Below the pieces are notes generated by a model. It searched no databases. It was given only the letters and a program-made list of their open reading frames with translations, and was not told the origin of the DNA. Below are positions 43,901 through 56,169 of a stretch of 64,000 nt of DNA, piece by piece. The DNA lies in the NCBI GenBank assembly GCA_013399895.1, contig VXBA01001027.1, positions 1,134,374 to 1,198,373 on the forward strand, given 5' to 3'. How positions within the stretch are numbered: the first letter of the stretch is position 1; each line of letters begins with the position of its first letter. This DNA comes from Serilophus lunatus (lineage: Eukaryota; Chordata; Aves; Passeriformes; Eurylaimidae). The translations under genes and the position numbers were made by a program.

Positions 43901-46900
43901 GCTGAGAGCCCAATCAATCAAAGTGGTGTCTAGTAAATTGTCGAAAGGAGCTGCTTTCTCCTTGCAGCCTGTGCAGAGTGACTGAGTGAACTTCAGTGCA
44001 TAGACATGCAAACAGGAAAGAGGGAAAATCAATAGTCCCTGAAGCCCAATCTCCTACCACTCGTGGTAACTGATGTTGAGTACTTGAGAGATAGCAAGAA
44101 AACATTGGAAATGCCTTTACTGTACTTTGTAATGTGAGAAACTCTTCCTTCCTGTTCAGCTAACATTTGGCATGTGTCCAAAAGCCTTGAGTATCAACAG
44201 ACCTTGTGATGCTCACATACCCTATTTTTATCCCTGTGTCTTTCTAGTTCTCCTTTATCTGCTTCAAGTTATGAATTGCAGCAACAAAAAAAAAAGATGC
44301 TTCCATCAGGGAATGTGCACAGCTGTTCCTCAGGGAAAGAAATTGTCCTGGTGGTCTTGGCTGCATGGATCCAGCAGCTGTTCTGCTCTGTGAGTGCTCC
44401 AGTGACTGGTTGCAGGGAGAAAAAGGTGAAGGGGAAGAGAAGGAGTAATAGTGCAGTGAATCCAGTGCAGTGTTCTTCTACCTGATAGCAAAGATCGGGG
44501 TTGTCATGGCTCTGGAGGTGACTCAGTGTGTGTCAGTGCAGGTTATAGAGAAGAGAAAAACATGCTTCCTTCTTAATGTCCAATCTATCTTTTCTGGCAC
44601 TTGTGGTTCTCCTGAGGGTCAATGACACAAAGACTATGCTTGTGCATTCACCTCTCAGTTCATTCCAGTACGGTATGGTCATGGTGGTGTTTAGGAGTGT
44701 AGGACCATAGGGTCTGACATGCCCAGTTTTAAGGACTGCAACATTCTCTGGGTTACCTAATGTGTCTGTCATCTTTTCCTTTTGCATTTACTTCTTCAGT
44801 TTATTCTCCTAACTTTAAGCCAAGAGCTATGCTTTGGGTATGAATTGCTCAGAAATGTTCTTGGTCTCATTTAGGTCCTTAAGCATTTTCATGATTAAGA
44901 CCTTTGCATCCAAGCCTAAAGGCTAGATTTGCTGCTCTTTACCCCTGTGCTAGTTATACATTGATAATTCTGAGAATTTGTTTATCTTGCCAAGCAGATT
45001 CCTAGCAGGACAGAAATGCCTTTTCCCGGTGACCTGCACTTAGCTGCAGAGGTCAAGACAGCCAGGTAAAATAAACCCTGCAGGTGCCACAGCACTTTGT
45101 GCCCACTGCTTGGCCTATGAAGGTTCCACTCATTGATCTTCTGGGAAGCTTCTCTAATACAGCAGTAATGGCACTGGCCTGCTTTGTTTTCTTTTGTTCA
45201 CTTTTTTTTTATAATGATGGTTACAGTCCTTGACTAACCCTGAATGTCTGCACAGCTTTGAGATAGCAACAAAAGTTCTTTGACTAAGGTTGTCCTCTGA
45301 TCTTCACTATACTCACTCCTGCTTTTGGCAGCTTAAGTGGGAGTAAATGTGCGTCAACAGTGGCACAGTTGTTGTTTCCCTCTGCTGAAGGTGACCAAAA
45401 ATGCCTTGCTCCTCTGTTAAGAAATCACTTTAAGCAGATCAGTGTAATGAGATTCTGAAGCCATATGGCACTGGAATTCCTGCCTTCTAGTGCAGGAAGG
45501 AACTGCATGTTGCAATTGCAGCAGTGTTGTATGCTAAAAGTCATTTCGAGAACAGAGATTTTTTTCTCTGTTTGTTACTTTAGCTCCTTGAGGCTTAAAA
45601 CAATGCCTAGGATGTAGCCCTTTATTAAAAAAAGGAGGGAGATGCAGTCCTGGTCTGCTTTTTTATTAGTTGGAGAAAATAAATGGGGGTTAATAGAAAG
45701 ACCAGTTTCCATTTCCTAGCTGAACACTGGAATGGATGTTACCTGTAACAGCACCAAGTGAAAATAAACATTCGTGTCAAACTGCTGAAATACCTCAGAT
45801 TCTTGTTCTGGGTGATGGTTAAGGCAGAAAGTCCTGGAGGCATATGCAAAAAGAAAATGCGTTTCAGCGTAGCTATCAAAGATTAATTCAAACATCAGAT
45901 AAAACATAGCATATGATGTTTGATCATCATGAATAAATAAGTTATCTCTTGCTTTTCAGTTTTTGTTTTGTTGTTATTCTTAAATCATTGGTGGATAGGA
46001 GAGGCAATTTTCTACACTAAACTTTCTTAATGGTCCTTACAAGGCTCTGATGGATAGGTGATGCTTGTTTCTCTTCAATTGTCTTAATGACTGTGTGGGA
46101 TATGCTGCAAACAGGGAGTGTTTTACAGTATTTTCTAGCTGCCTCATTTACCCCTGTAGCAGAAGCAGAGTTCTCTTCCTCCTTCCTCTGGCATATAAAT
46201 GGTGCTCCCAAACTCAAATTTTGGCTCTTCACAAGAAATTATGTACCTTGGGCTCAGCATCATTTAGATCCAATGTTTGTTGTATGTTTTGTATGTAACA
46301 GTGATGCCAGCCATCAGAGCACTGCTTTTTGAGACAGAAGCATATACTTTCATGAGAAGATATATGGGGTTTAAACTGATTTAACTGAGTTGACTTTAAA
46401 TTTGTGTCCATCCTCTGGCCACACTGTTGTGTCAGCAAGCACTTTCCAGCAAGTGTTTGTTCCAGACAGTGAACTGGTATTTCTAGTGAAACTAGAAACT
46501 AGTGCAGGTCCTCAGGCTGTTTTGGTTAGTGGCATCTGAGGATATCTGGGTCATGGTTTTGTGGAGTGTTTTTTATTGTTGTTTGTTTTGTTTTTAATGA
46601 TGACACTTTCTTATATTCATTTACTTGCTTATTCATTGACAAACCAACTTAGATGATGTTGCTAGGCAATGCTGGCAATTCATGAGCAGAAAATGTCCTC
46701 TTCCTTAGCTTTTCAGAATATTTTGCTATGGTTGTCTGGAGCAGCAGGAAAGTAAAGCCCTTCCATTCTGTTATTATGGAGAAGACCCAGGGAAGCATGT
46801 TTACTATTTTCTATACCTGCCCACCCCCTACAATCTTCTGCAGATAAAGACCAGTAAATTGCTTTCTGTCAGATTGGTACCTTTTAGCTATGGGAGGAAA

Positions 46901-49460
46901 ATTACTTAGAATCCATCATCCACTCAGTGTGTTTGGTAACATGTTACATAAAAACATTCCTGCAAGCCAGCCCCTGCAGCAGCTCCTGTGCAAACTCATC
47001 CAGAGCAGTACAGAAGGGGTGATTTGTGATAGGAAATAGCGCAGGTCTCAGTGCTCCCATGTCAGAGGTTTCCCAGGAGAAGCTGCCCAGCTGCCTGTGA
47101 AATGGGAAAGAAATGAAACTTTCAGGAGAATAAACAGATCCTTTTGTCCATCCGTCCCAGTCCTTGCAGCACAGCATTCAGACCCTGAGGTAACGCTTGT
47201 GTGCCTTGTTTCTAAATGTGTAGCAGCTGCAGTCACCTTATTTTGTGGTCTGGAGCTGAGTGTCGACAGTCGTACCCCAGGCATCAGAGTTTTGTATTTA
47301 ACATTGTAATGGATCGGGATTTCCTAGGGAAAGACTGATAGATGATTTTAGATAGTTTTCCTGTTGTGTGCTGTGGCTACAGGTGCTTCCAAAGCTCACA
47401 CTTAGGCCAGATTTCTTCTTGCATCCCACTTCCAGCACCAAGTCTCCTCCTTGGAATGGAGCGTCTCACAGACCCTCCTGTTGCTAAGCCATTCAGATAC
47501 AGAAGTGTATTACCACAAATACTGGAATCTCCCTCATTGTATATCTATATGCATGCAAGGTTGAAGTGCAATTATTTTGTGTATGTCAGACATGAATATA
47601 TTGTCAGAAAAGTTTATTTTCCAAGGTGCATCATGTTTGCCTGTGAATGGAAGAACACCTTGAGCCCCTGTAAAGAAAGAAAAGAAGATGGAAGAAAGAT
47701 TTAAAGATAAAACTGTGGCGCTGTGTTTCTAGTTTTCTTATCTCAAGATGACAGTTTTCTACAAAGTAATTCTGCCTTCTGTGATGCTGCTCTCCTTATC
47801 TATAAAATATTGCTGTCCCCTGAGGATTTCTCTATGGAAGCTCTAATAAATATTTTACAAGTGCTAATGAATCAGGTCACCCAACAGCTCAGTACATCAT
47901 TGTCCTCACTTTGCAGGCAGGGTTTTGGCAATGGCAAAGAGCAGGAGAGTGAGCAACTTCATGCCATGTAGCAAATTTGAGGAGGGGGAAGGGTAGCACC
48001 AATCTTTTACCTTAAGAGTGGAAGTGTTCTTTATAGTTTTCTTTCATTGAAAAGGGAGATGATAAGACTCAATTCTCAAGTCTGATTCTGTTTGACTGCA
48101 TGGTCAGTTCATGTGTACTGGGTTAGGAAGATTAAACAGCTCTCACTGTGCATCTGAAGACCAACAGAGCTGACAGGGGGAAAAGCTGCAAGTTTGGGGA
48201 ATGGGAAAGAAGTTGGGATGAGTTGTGTGTGCTTCAGCTTACAGGCATTCAATGCAGCCCAGACAGTTATTCATCATTGTAGTAATGGCATAATATGAGG
48301 CTTTTCTCTCCTAGACATCTTTGTCCCCTCTGGTTCATTCTCTGATTTGCATGAATTACTCTTTTCCTTTCCCACTTAGTGTCTAGGGATCAGCTGTGCT
48401 CTGAGTGGGCCATGAGCTAAACAACACTGGATGTTTTTCTGACATGAAGTGTCAACAGGTATTAGTGATTGAGTCAGGGGAAAGCAAAGGTTCTCGGTCT
48501 GTGTGTAAGATCCTTGCAGGAAGCTTGTTCTGTGCTCAGATCCCTGCAGTTGAGCTCTGGTGGCAGCTCAGCCCTGATTCATTTGGTCTCTGCACTGTCA
48601 CCAGTGCTGGCCTTGTGCCTGTTATGCATCTCCTGTGCAGTCCCCTCCCAATCTCAGGGAAGGTTTGTTTTTATTCCATTGCATCAGGATTGAGCTCTCT
48701 GTGCACTCAGTTCCCCAAGTAATAGTTTCTTCACAAGCCTCTTTAACCTCTAATTTGTATTATAGTAATTGTTAAAAAAGAAAAAAACCAAACAACAAAA
48801 CAACCAACAACTTAAATATCCAGCCCCTTCAAATAGAGATTTATTTCTGAGTGTATGTTTCAAATCTCTCATTTTGGTGTCAAACCGATGGATCCAACTT
48901 ATTTTTAAAAAAAAGTGGTTGGGGGGTTGCACAGCTTGTAGAGCATGTCTGCCAACAATATTTCCCTTGTCCTCCATTTGCTACTCTGTTCATTTAGATT
49001 ATCAGATCTTATGAGCAGGGACTGTGCACAGCAGCAGAGGGCTTTTCTGTACAGTTGCAGCCTCCCAGTGCCACTGCCAGACATATGAGTAATTGGTTGA
49101 GCAGCTCTGCAGAGCAGTCTCCTTGCACCGTCCAAGCTGAAATGCAGAAGCAAAGAAATCCATTCTGAAAGATGAAGAATCACAAAATCATAAGCCTGAA
49201 AGGGACCAAAAATCATGAAAACCTTTTCTCAAAGAAAAATTCTTTGTGAACATATCTAGCAATCTCCTTAAGAGTCATTCTCTGATCTTGCAGTGTGCTT
49301 CTGGGATCTTCTCTCTTCATTGTTGCTTTTAAGACAGCTTTAAATTAATGATAAGGAAGCCATTCAGGGCATGGGCTGTGCTGAGGTTCACAGCTTTCAT
49401 TCTGAATGAGAGATTAAAGTAAACTGATATTGAAAGCAAGGAGGGAGAAACAAACACGGT
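40921..49460 (+). other. MCF2L2: MCF2L2 intron 1, third part
   Basis: About 8.5 kb with no feature I can support. A small TGTGGGTGT-rich stretch at 43610-43640 and a short A-run at 44285 are the only low-complexity elements noted. A possible CR1 scrap near its end is listed separately. Confidence 0.5.
49154..49218 (-). repeat. Possible short CR1 tail fragment
   Basis: AGAATCACAAAATCATAA followed by GAAAGGGACC resembles the reverse complement of a CR1 3' end, where AGAATCACAGAATCATAGAA and GGAAGGGACC are usual. It is short and diverged. Confidence 0.4.
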
Positions 49461-49469
49461 CAGTAAGCC

Positions 49470-49476
49470 TATAAAG
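49470..49476 (+). promoter_or_regulatory. TATA-like element upstream of the 49635 candidate exon
   Basis: TATAAAG lies 165 bases before the candidate ATG. If used, transcription would start near 49500, just after an upstream ATG (49492, a 25-codon frame). This is motif evidence only. Confidence 0.3.
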
Positions 49477-49634
49477 TCTTAGCCAATTGCAATGGCGAAC
49501 ATCCTGCTGGCAAGGGTGACCTTGAATGAACTAAGTGGGATAAAGTCACCAGCCTGGACTGACGGCTGAAGAATCAGGCTGGATTCCAGCAAACAGAGAG
49601 CAGATTCCTGACAAGAGTCTCCTGAGCTGTGGCA

Positions 49635-49776
49635 ATGGCTTCTCGGTGTCGGAAATGTGGACAACAGGTACCCAGGAATCCACCATTCACCGCTGTCCGG
49701 ATAACAGAGGGAGAAATGAAATCTTATCATGATTTTATAGGAGGATGCATTAGACTGGAGCGCATGGCAAAGAAAG
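49635..49776 (+). CDS. Candidate first coding exon of unknown protein, possibly an alternative MCF2L2 start
   Basis: Opens MASRCRKCGQQVPR after GGCA (a purine at -3 and G at +4, a good initiation context). It runs 47 codons plus one base to AAAG|GTATGT, a good donor. It is richer in CpG codons than its surroundings, which suggests constraint. The donor phase (one base of a split codon) equals that of the MCF2L2 exon at 29571-29649, so it could splice to the same downstream exon. I do not recognise the peptide; CRKC is not enough to call a zinc finger. It could be a chance open frame, an alternative N-terminus or a separate nested gene. Confidence 0.35.
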
Positions 49777-49869
49777 GTATGTGCAGCATCTTTAGCAAAA
49801 TAGCATCTTCTCTTAGTGGTAGCTTCATTGTGTTCCCAGGCAATTTGCAAAAAAGATTATATTCCTAAT

Positions 49870-52800
49870 GCTTTCTCTGAGGAGTCAGTGATAAATAAAG
49901 ACAACTGGCTGGATTTTGCTGTTAACTCGGATGTGACTGCAGCACTTTAGTTGGCTGGGATATTTGCAATGATCTGACGTAAAGAAGGTTAGAATGAATG
50001 TTCGTCTCATTCTGAATAAATATTTCTTTCACTTGGGTGTTAGACACGGAGTTTACTGTACATGTCAGGAGCAGGTATTTGCTGTGTATGGAAAATACTT
50101 TTTTTGAAATTAATGTAAGGAGCTGGGGCAGTGGATTTCATTACTCAGTTGAACCTTTCACCTTCTGCTCCTAAATTACTATGTAGAAGGTCAATATCTT
50201 TCTCTCTGTAAAGATTCTGGTTTCACTGTACTCAGAAAGTTGGACTATGGAGCTTTTTGTGCTCTGTGTGAGTCAGCCTGGGTACAGGGCAGTATTCTAC
50301 TCTCAGTGGGTTGGTAGTATAAGATGCTGGTGTTCTGGCAATTTGTGCTAACTGCATGTTAACTCTGAAGTGGAGGGATAGTAGCTGAAATTTAGGCTAT
50401 TGACTGTTTAATCATATATCAAAATTGCTGAATCATAGAACAATTTTTCTCTATGTGTCATTTGAGAGAAAGAGTAACCAAAGGGCCCCCTATCATTTGC
50501 TCTGTTAACTTGGATAGGTCCTTAGTAAACCTCAAATCCAGAAATTTATGACATGTACACTGGTATGTGATGAAAAGATCCCCAAAAGCATGCAATATGA
50601 TTCTACTCTCAAACTGAATTGTTTATTATTATTTAATTAGCTCTTCACCAAAAAGAGTTGCATTCAGTCTGGTAAATGGAGAATATTCTGTAGAAAAAGA
50701 GGTGGACCCGAAGCAGGACATCGTCTGGCAGCTACTGCCTACAAACTGGGGTTTGCAGATGCTTTCTTTAATAGGGCTCTAACACACAATGTCAGGGTTT
50801 GAAAACTGCAAAGCCAGGCCATTGTACCTCTGCTTCTGTGGGTGATCTATTCGTGCTGATCTTTGGGCTCAGTGCCTCCCTATGTGTTGCTGTGTTTGGC
50901 TGACCTCTCAGTAACACTGATGTTTCCAGTTGCGCTCTTTGTACTGAGGCATTCCGAGTTCAACACAGCATGGCAGAAATATCTGGTATCCAAATAAGAG
51001 ACTGAGGAATTCATTGAAGTTCCCTCCTGAGTGTTTGATCAGTTGCTTCCAGGTTGCTTGTGGCTTTGGGGGGGCCCGTGGGCCTGTTGGAGGCAGAGCT
51101 CAGGCATCTGCTGTTCTTTTTCTTCCTGTAGGTAGAGGAGGGGAAGAGACTGGTAAGAGCTTTGCCATGGTTACTGTTCCCAGGGAAACACCTTCTCTGC
51201 CTCTCATTTTGGAAGGCTACCTGACATAGTATTATGGGTGGAAATCCCTTGGAAAATCATTGTCTGCTGGAGAACAGATAGTGTGAGCCCGTTGCCATTT
51301 TGTAAGGCAGAAAACATCCTCACTCTTTTCGTTTTAAATTCTGCCAAGGAAGTTGCTGGAGGCATGGAAGTTTGGTTATTACTGGAGACAATATGCCTTC
51401 AGCGGCAGATGTTAGAATTGGGTGAGCTTTGAGAACACACTGGGCCAAGTCTGCATGTGGTGACAATGTGAAAAGAGGACTAAGGAGCTGGCAAGGTGTC
51501 ACAGGGATTCATAACAACAACACTGCCTGGGTTCTTTACTCCTGCGTTGAACTGACTCTGACCCTGTGCTCATTTTTTGTCTTGTTTTGGCCTGTGTTTT
51601 CTTATTTGTGAAGTAGGAATGGGAATTACTTGCCTCCATAAAAAGTAGATCCTGATGATGTAGTTGTGATTATCCTTTGATGATTAGAATGGTTTTCCTT
51701 TGTAGTCTGTGCTGCAAGAACACAGAGGAAGAAAAACGATCTGTTCCAGAGAACTTGGATTCTGCTTACCCCTTCTTGCTAGTCCCCCTAGCAAAGACTC
51801 ATTGACAAACTCTAGGAATGTGTGCCTTTTTCTCAGGCTGACACTGTCTGAACCTATTTGCAATGCAGGATCTTGGATCCCTGTGGCACCTTCTGACTTA
51901 TCACCACTTAGGGGTACCTTTTCTGCAATGCAAAGATCCAGCTGGAATGTTGCTGAGAACTAATTGTCTGGGACTTAGTGCTTCAGGTGCTCCAATGTAT
52001 GAAGCATTTTTCACAGACAGACCATGTCTGTGGAACCCTGTGAATATTCTGTGACAATTTTATGTCATGTATTAGATACCATAACTAGAAGAGACGGAAG
52101 GCATGCAGGTAACTGCAACAGGAATAGAAGCCATGTTGCTGCAGGGGCCTGCAGGAAACCTGCCTTTCATCAGCAGTACCCCTCAGCAAGCAGTACTGTG
52201 CTGAGCTATTCCAGTTCCTGGATCATGCAAGTTTCAAGGCTTCCTTTGAATCAATGTGATTTGTTCTGATGAATGGTTAGAAGTGTGGTTGTAGAGATAA
52301 AAATAGTGAATGCTTACAAAAAAGAAAGTGCTGCTGGGAGGGCCCAGCCAAAAGGCAGTTTTTCTTTGAGCATGTGGTGCCTGCTGAGAGCTCCACAGCC
52401 CTTGCTCCCTGCAACAGGCTATATGAGCTGCCTACAGGTGCTGAAGGCTCCTCTAGAGTCTGGTGTATAAATGGTGCTATTTTGAGTGCTTGTATGTGAC
52501 CTTGAGACTTTCTGGGATCTGCAGTTCCAAGATGCTAGTTATAGCACAGCTGTGAGAACCAAATGAAAGGAGCCCTGAGAGAGTCAGGCAAGAAATGTGA
52601 CAGGGGCTCCAGTCCAGGGCTGATCCTCCTCGGCATGCTCTCAGTTCCTCACAGAACAGATACTGAAGGTGAAAGCAAAGCATAACCTCTTGTCACAAAA
52701 TACACCATTCTTGGATGGGGGCTCATGTGCCTTTTTAGCACTGACATGACTATTCATGTCAACCAACTGCTGGTGAACATCTTTAATGCTTGAGGACACC

Positions 52801-55800
52801 TCCTGCCAAACTGGTTCCCTCTGTTCCCAGATGCTCCTAATCAGCCTGCCTTGCTGTGATGCTGGAGTCCTCCAATGGGACCACATACCTACAGGGGCTT
52901 TACATGGATGAATGATCCTTTGCTGGTTAGACTATATCTCTGCATGCTGTGGAGCTTGAAGCTGCATACAGATTATATATTTTTAAGGGAATAAATGTGT
53001 GTTTTTCATCTATGCTTAAGGCTGGTGGCTGCATAAATCAGGGTAATGAATCTGCAGACACTAAGGAGTATGCAGTTCATTACTGAGGCTATTTAGGATT
53101 TTGCTGTCATTGCAAAACCAGCAAAAGTGTCCTCGCCAGTAGGATGGGGACCTGTCTGTTCTGCTAACAGAGTGTTTCTGATTTTGTCCGCTGTAGGACA
53201 AAGGAATGCTGCAGTTCTCTCTGTCCAGCCTTCACAGGAGCTTGTTCTTGGCCCTACTGCTGTGTCTCTCTTACTGCTGGAGTTGAAAAGGGGTTCTTCA
53301 GGTCTATCTGTTTAAAGACGAAAAGGGACTGAAGTACTGGAGCAATGAAGGAGTTACAGTGTTACCCCTGGAAGGAAATCCTATCTGAATTGAGTTCAGG
53401 CTAAAATTTCCTGGACCTTTTGGAGCTTCTTCACTGTCAGTAGTAAAATATTAATGAGAAATGCTTTCTCTTGCCACATGGCTGATCTTTCCACAAAGGA
53501 GCTGGTTACTGGAGAAAGTGACTATTTCATGTGAAGACCAAAATCTGCAGTATATGTGATAGTTAAGATTGATACTCAGTCACAACACCAACATGTGCAC
53601 TCTTCAAAACCGTTCTTGTTGTATTTTCTCTTTAATACAAAATGCTACCTAATGAACCTGGGGTAATTTTTTTTCAGCTGGCTCTCACTGCAAAGAAAAC
53701 AGCTAAATTAAAATATTCTGTTTTCCATAGAGGTTTTTTTCTAAGAAAAGATCCTTATCTTAGATGCTTGTGTCTCTTTTCACTGTTCCCATTGATATGC
53801 AGCATGCTCTGCTGCAGATGAGCAATACTAAACCGTGTTTACCTAATCAGAAAAGTACAGAGATTTGTAAGGAAAAGAGGGAAAGCATAGCTTGATTTCC
53901 ATTTTAAAAGAATTTTGAGAGATAATAGTACTGAGAAGATCAAGAGAACAAATTCTCAGAGGGCAAGTTATAGCAGAGGCCTTCTGGGTATTTATGTTTT
54001 TCCCATTCTCCCAGGATACCAGAACAAGAAACAACTCAGTGATATGGAAAAGCATTAAACATGGATAGATAGATTGTTGTAATTGTTAACGTTTTGTTAA
54101 CTTGTGGGACTTACTGCCACAATATAATAGCACAATTTGCTTTTTCTTGTATTGCCTAAATTGTAGTGTAAACTGTCTGGGGAGAAGATTTCTGTGGGAA
54201 ATGGTGCTGAATATACAGGGAGATTGGAGAGTATTTGTGCAGAGCTCTTGCCCTTGTTATGCCCACAGAGCTTATTCTCCAATTTCAGCCAGTTCTGCTT
54301 CAAGCCCCACTGAAAGACCCAATTCTGTTGTATTAATGTATTGATCTATTACACAAATTGTGCTTATGCTTCATTACCTGAATCTTGCTGTGGATTAACC
54401 TGCCCAGTGAGGTTTCTAAGCCATGGACTTTTCACCACCTACACATTATCTAGTAGAATTACTTGTGATCAAATATAAAAGAATGATAAATAAAGCTTGG
54501 TTGTAGCAACCCATCTATATATGAATATTTGGACTATGCCAAGTGTCTTCTTGCACAAATTTCTGACCCTATTAGTTAATTCTGTTTCTCAAGGGAGAAA
54601 AAAATCATCCATACTTTTACAACAGATAAGAATTATTGACCAAACATTTATTTTTCCACCTTTTTCTAAGCCAGGATATCTCAGCATCTTTGTTCTGTAC
54701 AGTCAGTGCCTTATTAATATTCAGAACCTGTTCCTGTGAGCCTTTCAAACTGCAGATTGTTGAGTTCAGGCTGCTTGTCCAAACTCTTAAATCACTGTCT
54801 TGCTGCTGAGAGGGCCTCTGAGGAGCAGTGGTCTACATGTCTGAAGATATGATTTTGAAATTTGGATAGTGTTAATTAGTACCGTCATCATCTGCTAAAA
54901 TTGGGAAAGCTGAGGTGAGATGGTAAGAGGTAAAGGAAGGGGATAGTCTGTTCTCTTTTCCCTTAATTTTACCACTAGGCTCAAGAAGTGAGATCTGCCA
55001 GAGAATAGATGAAATTGGGGGCAACTATTAAATTTTTAAGTCAAAACCACAATAAAAATCAGTAGGCTGTAAATTCAAGTGGGAGCTTTGAAACACAAAC
55101 CAGTTTCTTTGTGTTAGGCCAGCTCTAGTGGAAACAGTGGATTTGCAGTTGCCTGAGTCTTTAACATAAGATTAAAGAGCTTTCCAAAATGCTGGTTTAA
55201 TCCAATTTCTGTGAACATCTTGTGTGTTCAACAAGTCAAACACAATGAGCCTAGTGGACCTCCCTGGTCCTGCAGTGAAAGAATCTGGGAAGATGATCTC
55301 TGAGTTAGAGGCACTCAGGTATTGAGCCATTCTTTGTCATGCTTTTGGAGACCCACACCCACAGGTGTCACATGAACATGTGGGGTCAGATGCTCACATG
55401 GTGCAAGTTATTTCAGTGAAACTGGGGTGAATTGTAGCAACTGCAGATCAGGTCCTTGAATATTGGGGGGGGGTTAAGAAAATTTAAATGTGTACTGCAA
55501 ATGCTTACCAGTAACAAAAACTGAAACATGACTATTACTCTATATGCTGTATTCTGGTGGGACAGTATTTGAATAGTACAAAATACTGATCTACTGAGAA
55601 AGGCACAACTAAGCCTTTTTAGCTCAACAGAGATATTTTATAGATGCCAACTGAAATTGCCTTTACTAATCACGCAAATGTCTGATGTGCAAATCTAATC
55701 TGTGAAACTGAAAGTGCTGTCTGATGAGCTTTCATTCGAGCATGTAGTGGACTGAAAGGAATTTCTTGGTGAGCCTTCTGTGGTGAGTTCATTCCCCTCA

Positions 55801-55980
55801 TTATGTCTGGAATCCAGCATGAGGTAGTAATTTACGTTCATTTGCAGAGTATCAGCTTTCAATTCCACAGCCGGATCTGCTACTTCTGCAGCTTCTCTAC
55901 ACACAGGGTTAATGTATCATGTTAATCTATCAGCCACTTAGATAGTTGTGACACTTGTCCATAACGCTTTGGAGCTTTTT
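49870..55980 (+). other. MCF2L2: MCF2L2 intron 1, fourth part
   Basis: No feature recognised apart from a short G-run near 55466. Open frames such as 52641-52886 (-) and 51709-51963 (+) are unsupported. Confidence 0.5.
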
Positions 55981-55984
55981 CCAT

Positions 55985-56165
55985 CTGTGCTGCTCGGGAG
56001 GCCGAGTCCCGGCAGGCGGGTGGCGGATGGTGCCCGGGAGAGGGCAGTGCACTGTCCCGGAGCTGCCCGGGCACTCCGCTGCGCCGGGGCTCTGCTGCTG
56101 TTTCGGGCTTCCCCCTCGGCTGAGCTGGGGTCGGAGGGTAACTGGGTTGTTGTCTGTTCGCTGTG
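55985..56165. promoter_or_regulatory. Second isolated CpG-rich patch in MCF2L2 intron 1
   Basis: About 15 CpGs in 180 bp with sharp edges against AT-rich DNA. It produces overlapping open frames on both strands (55922-56296 minus, 55948-56199 plus). GAGGGTAACT near its right edge could be a splice donor, giving a possible untranslated alternative first exon. No protein is recognisable. Confidence 0.5.
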
Positions 56166-56169
56166 CACA

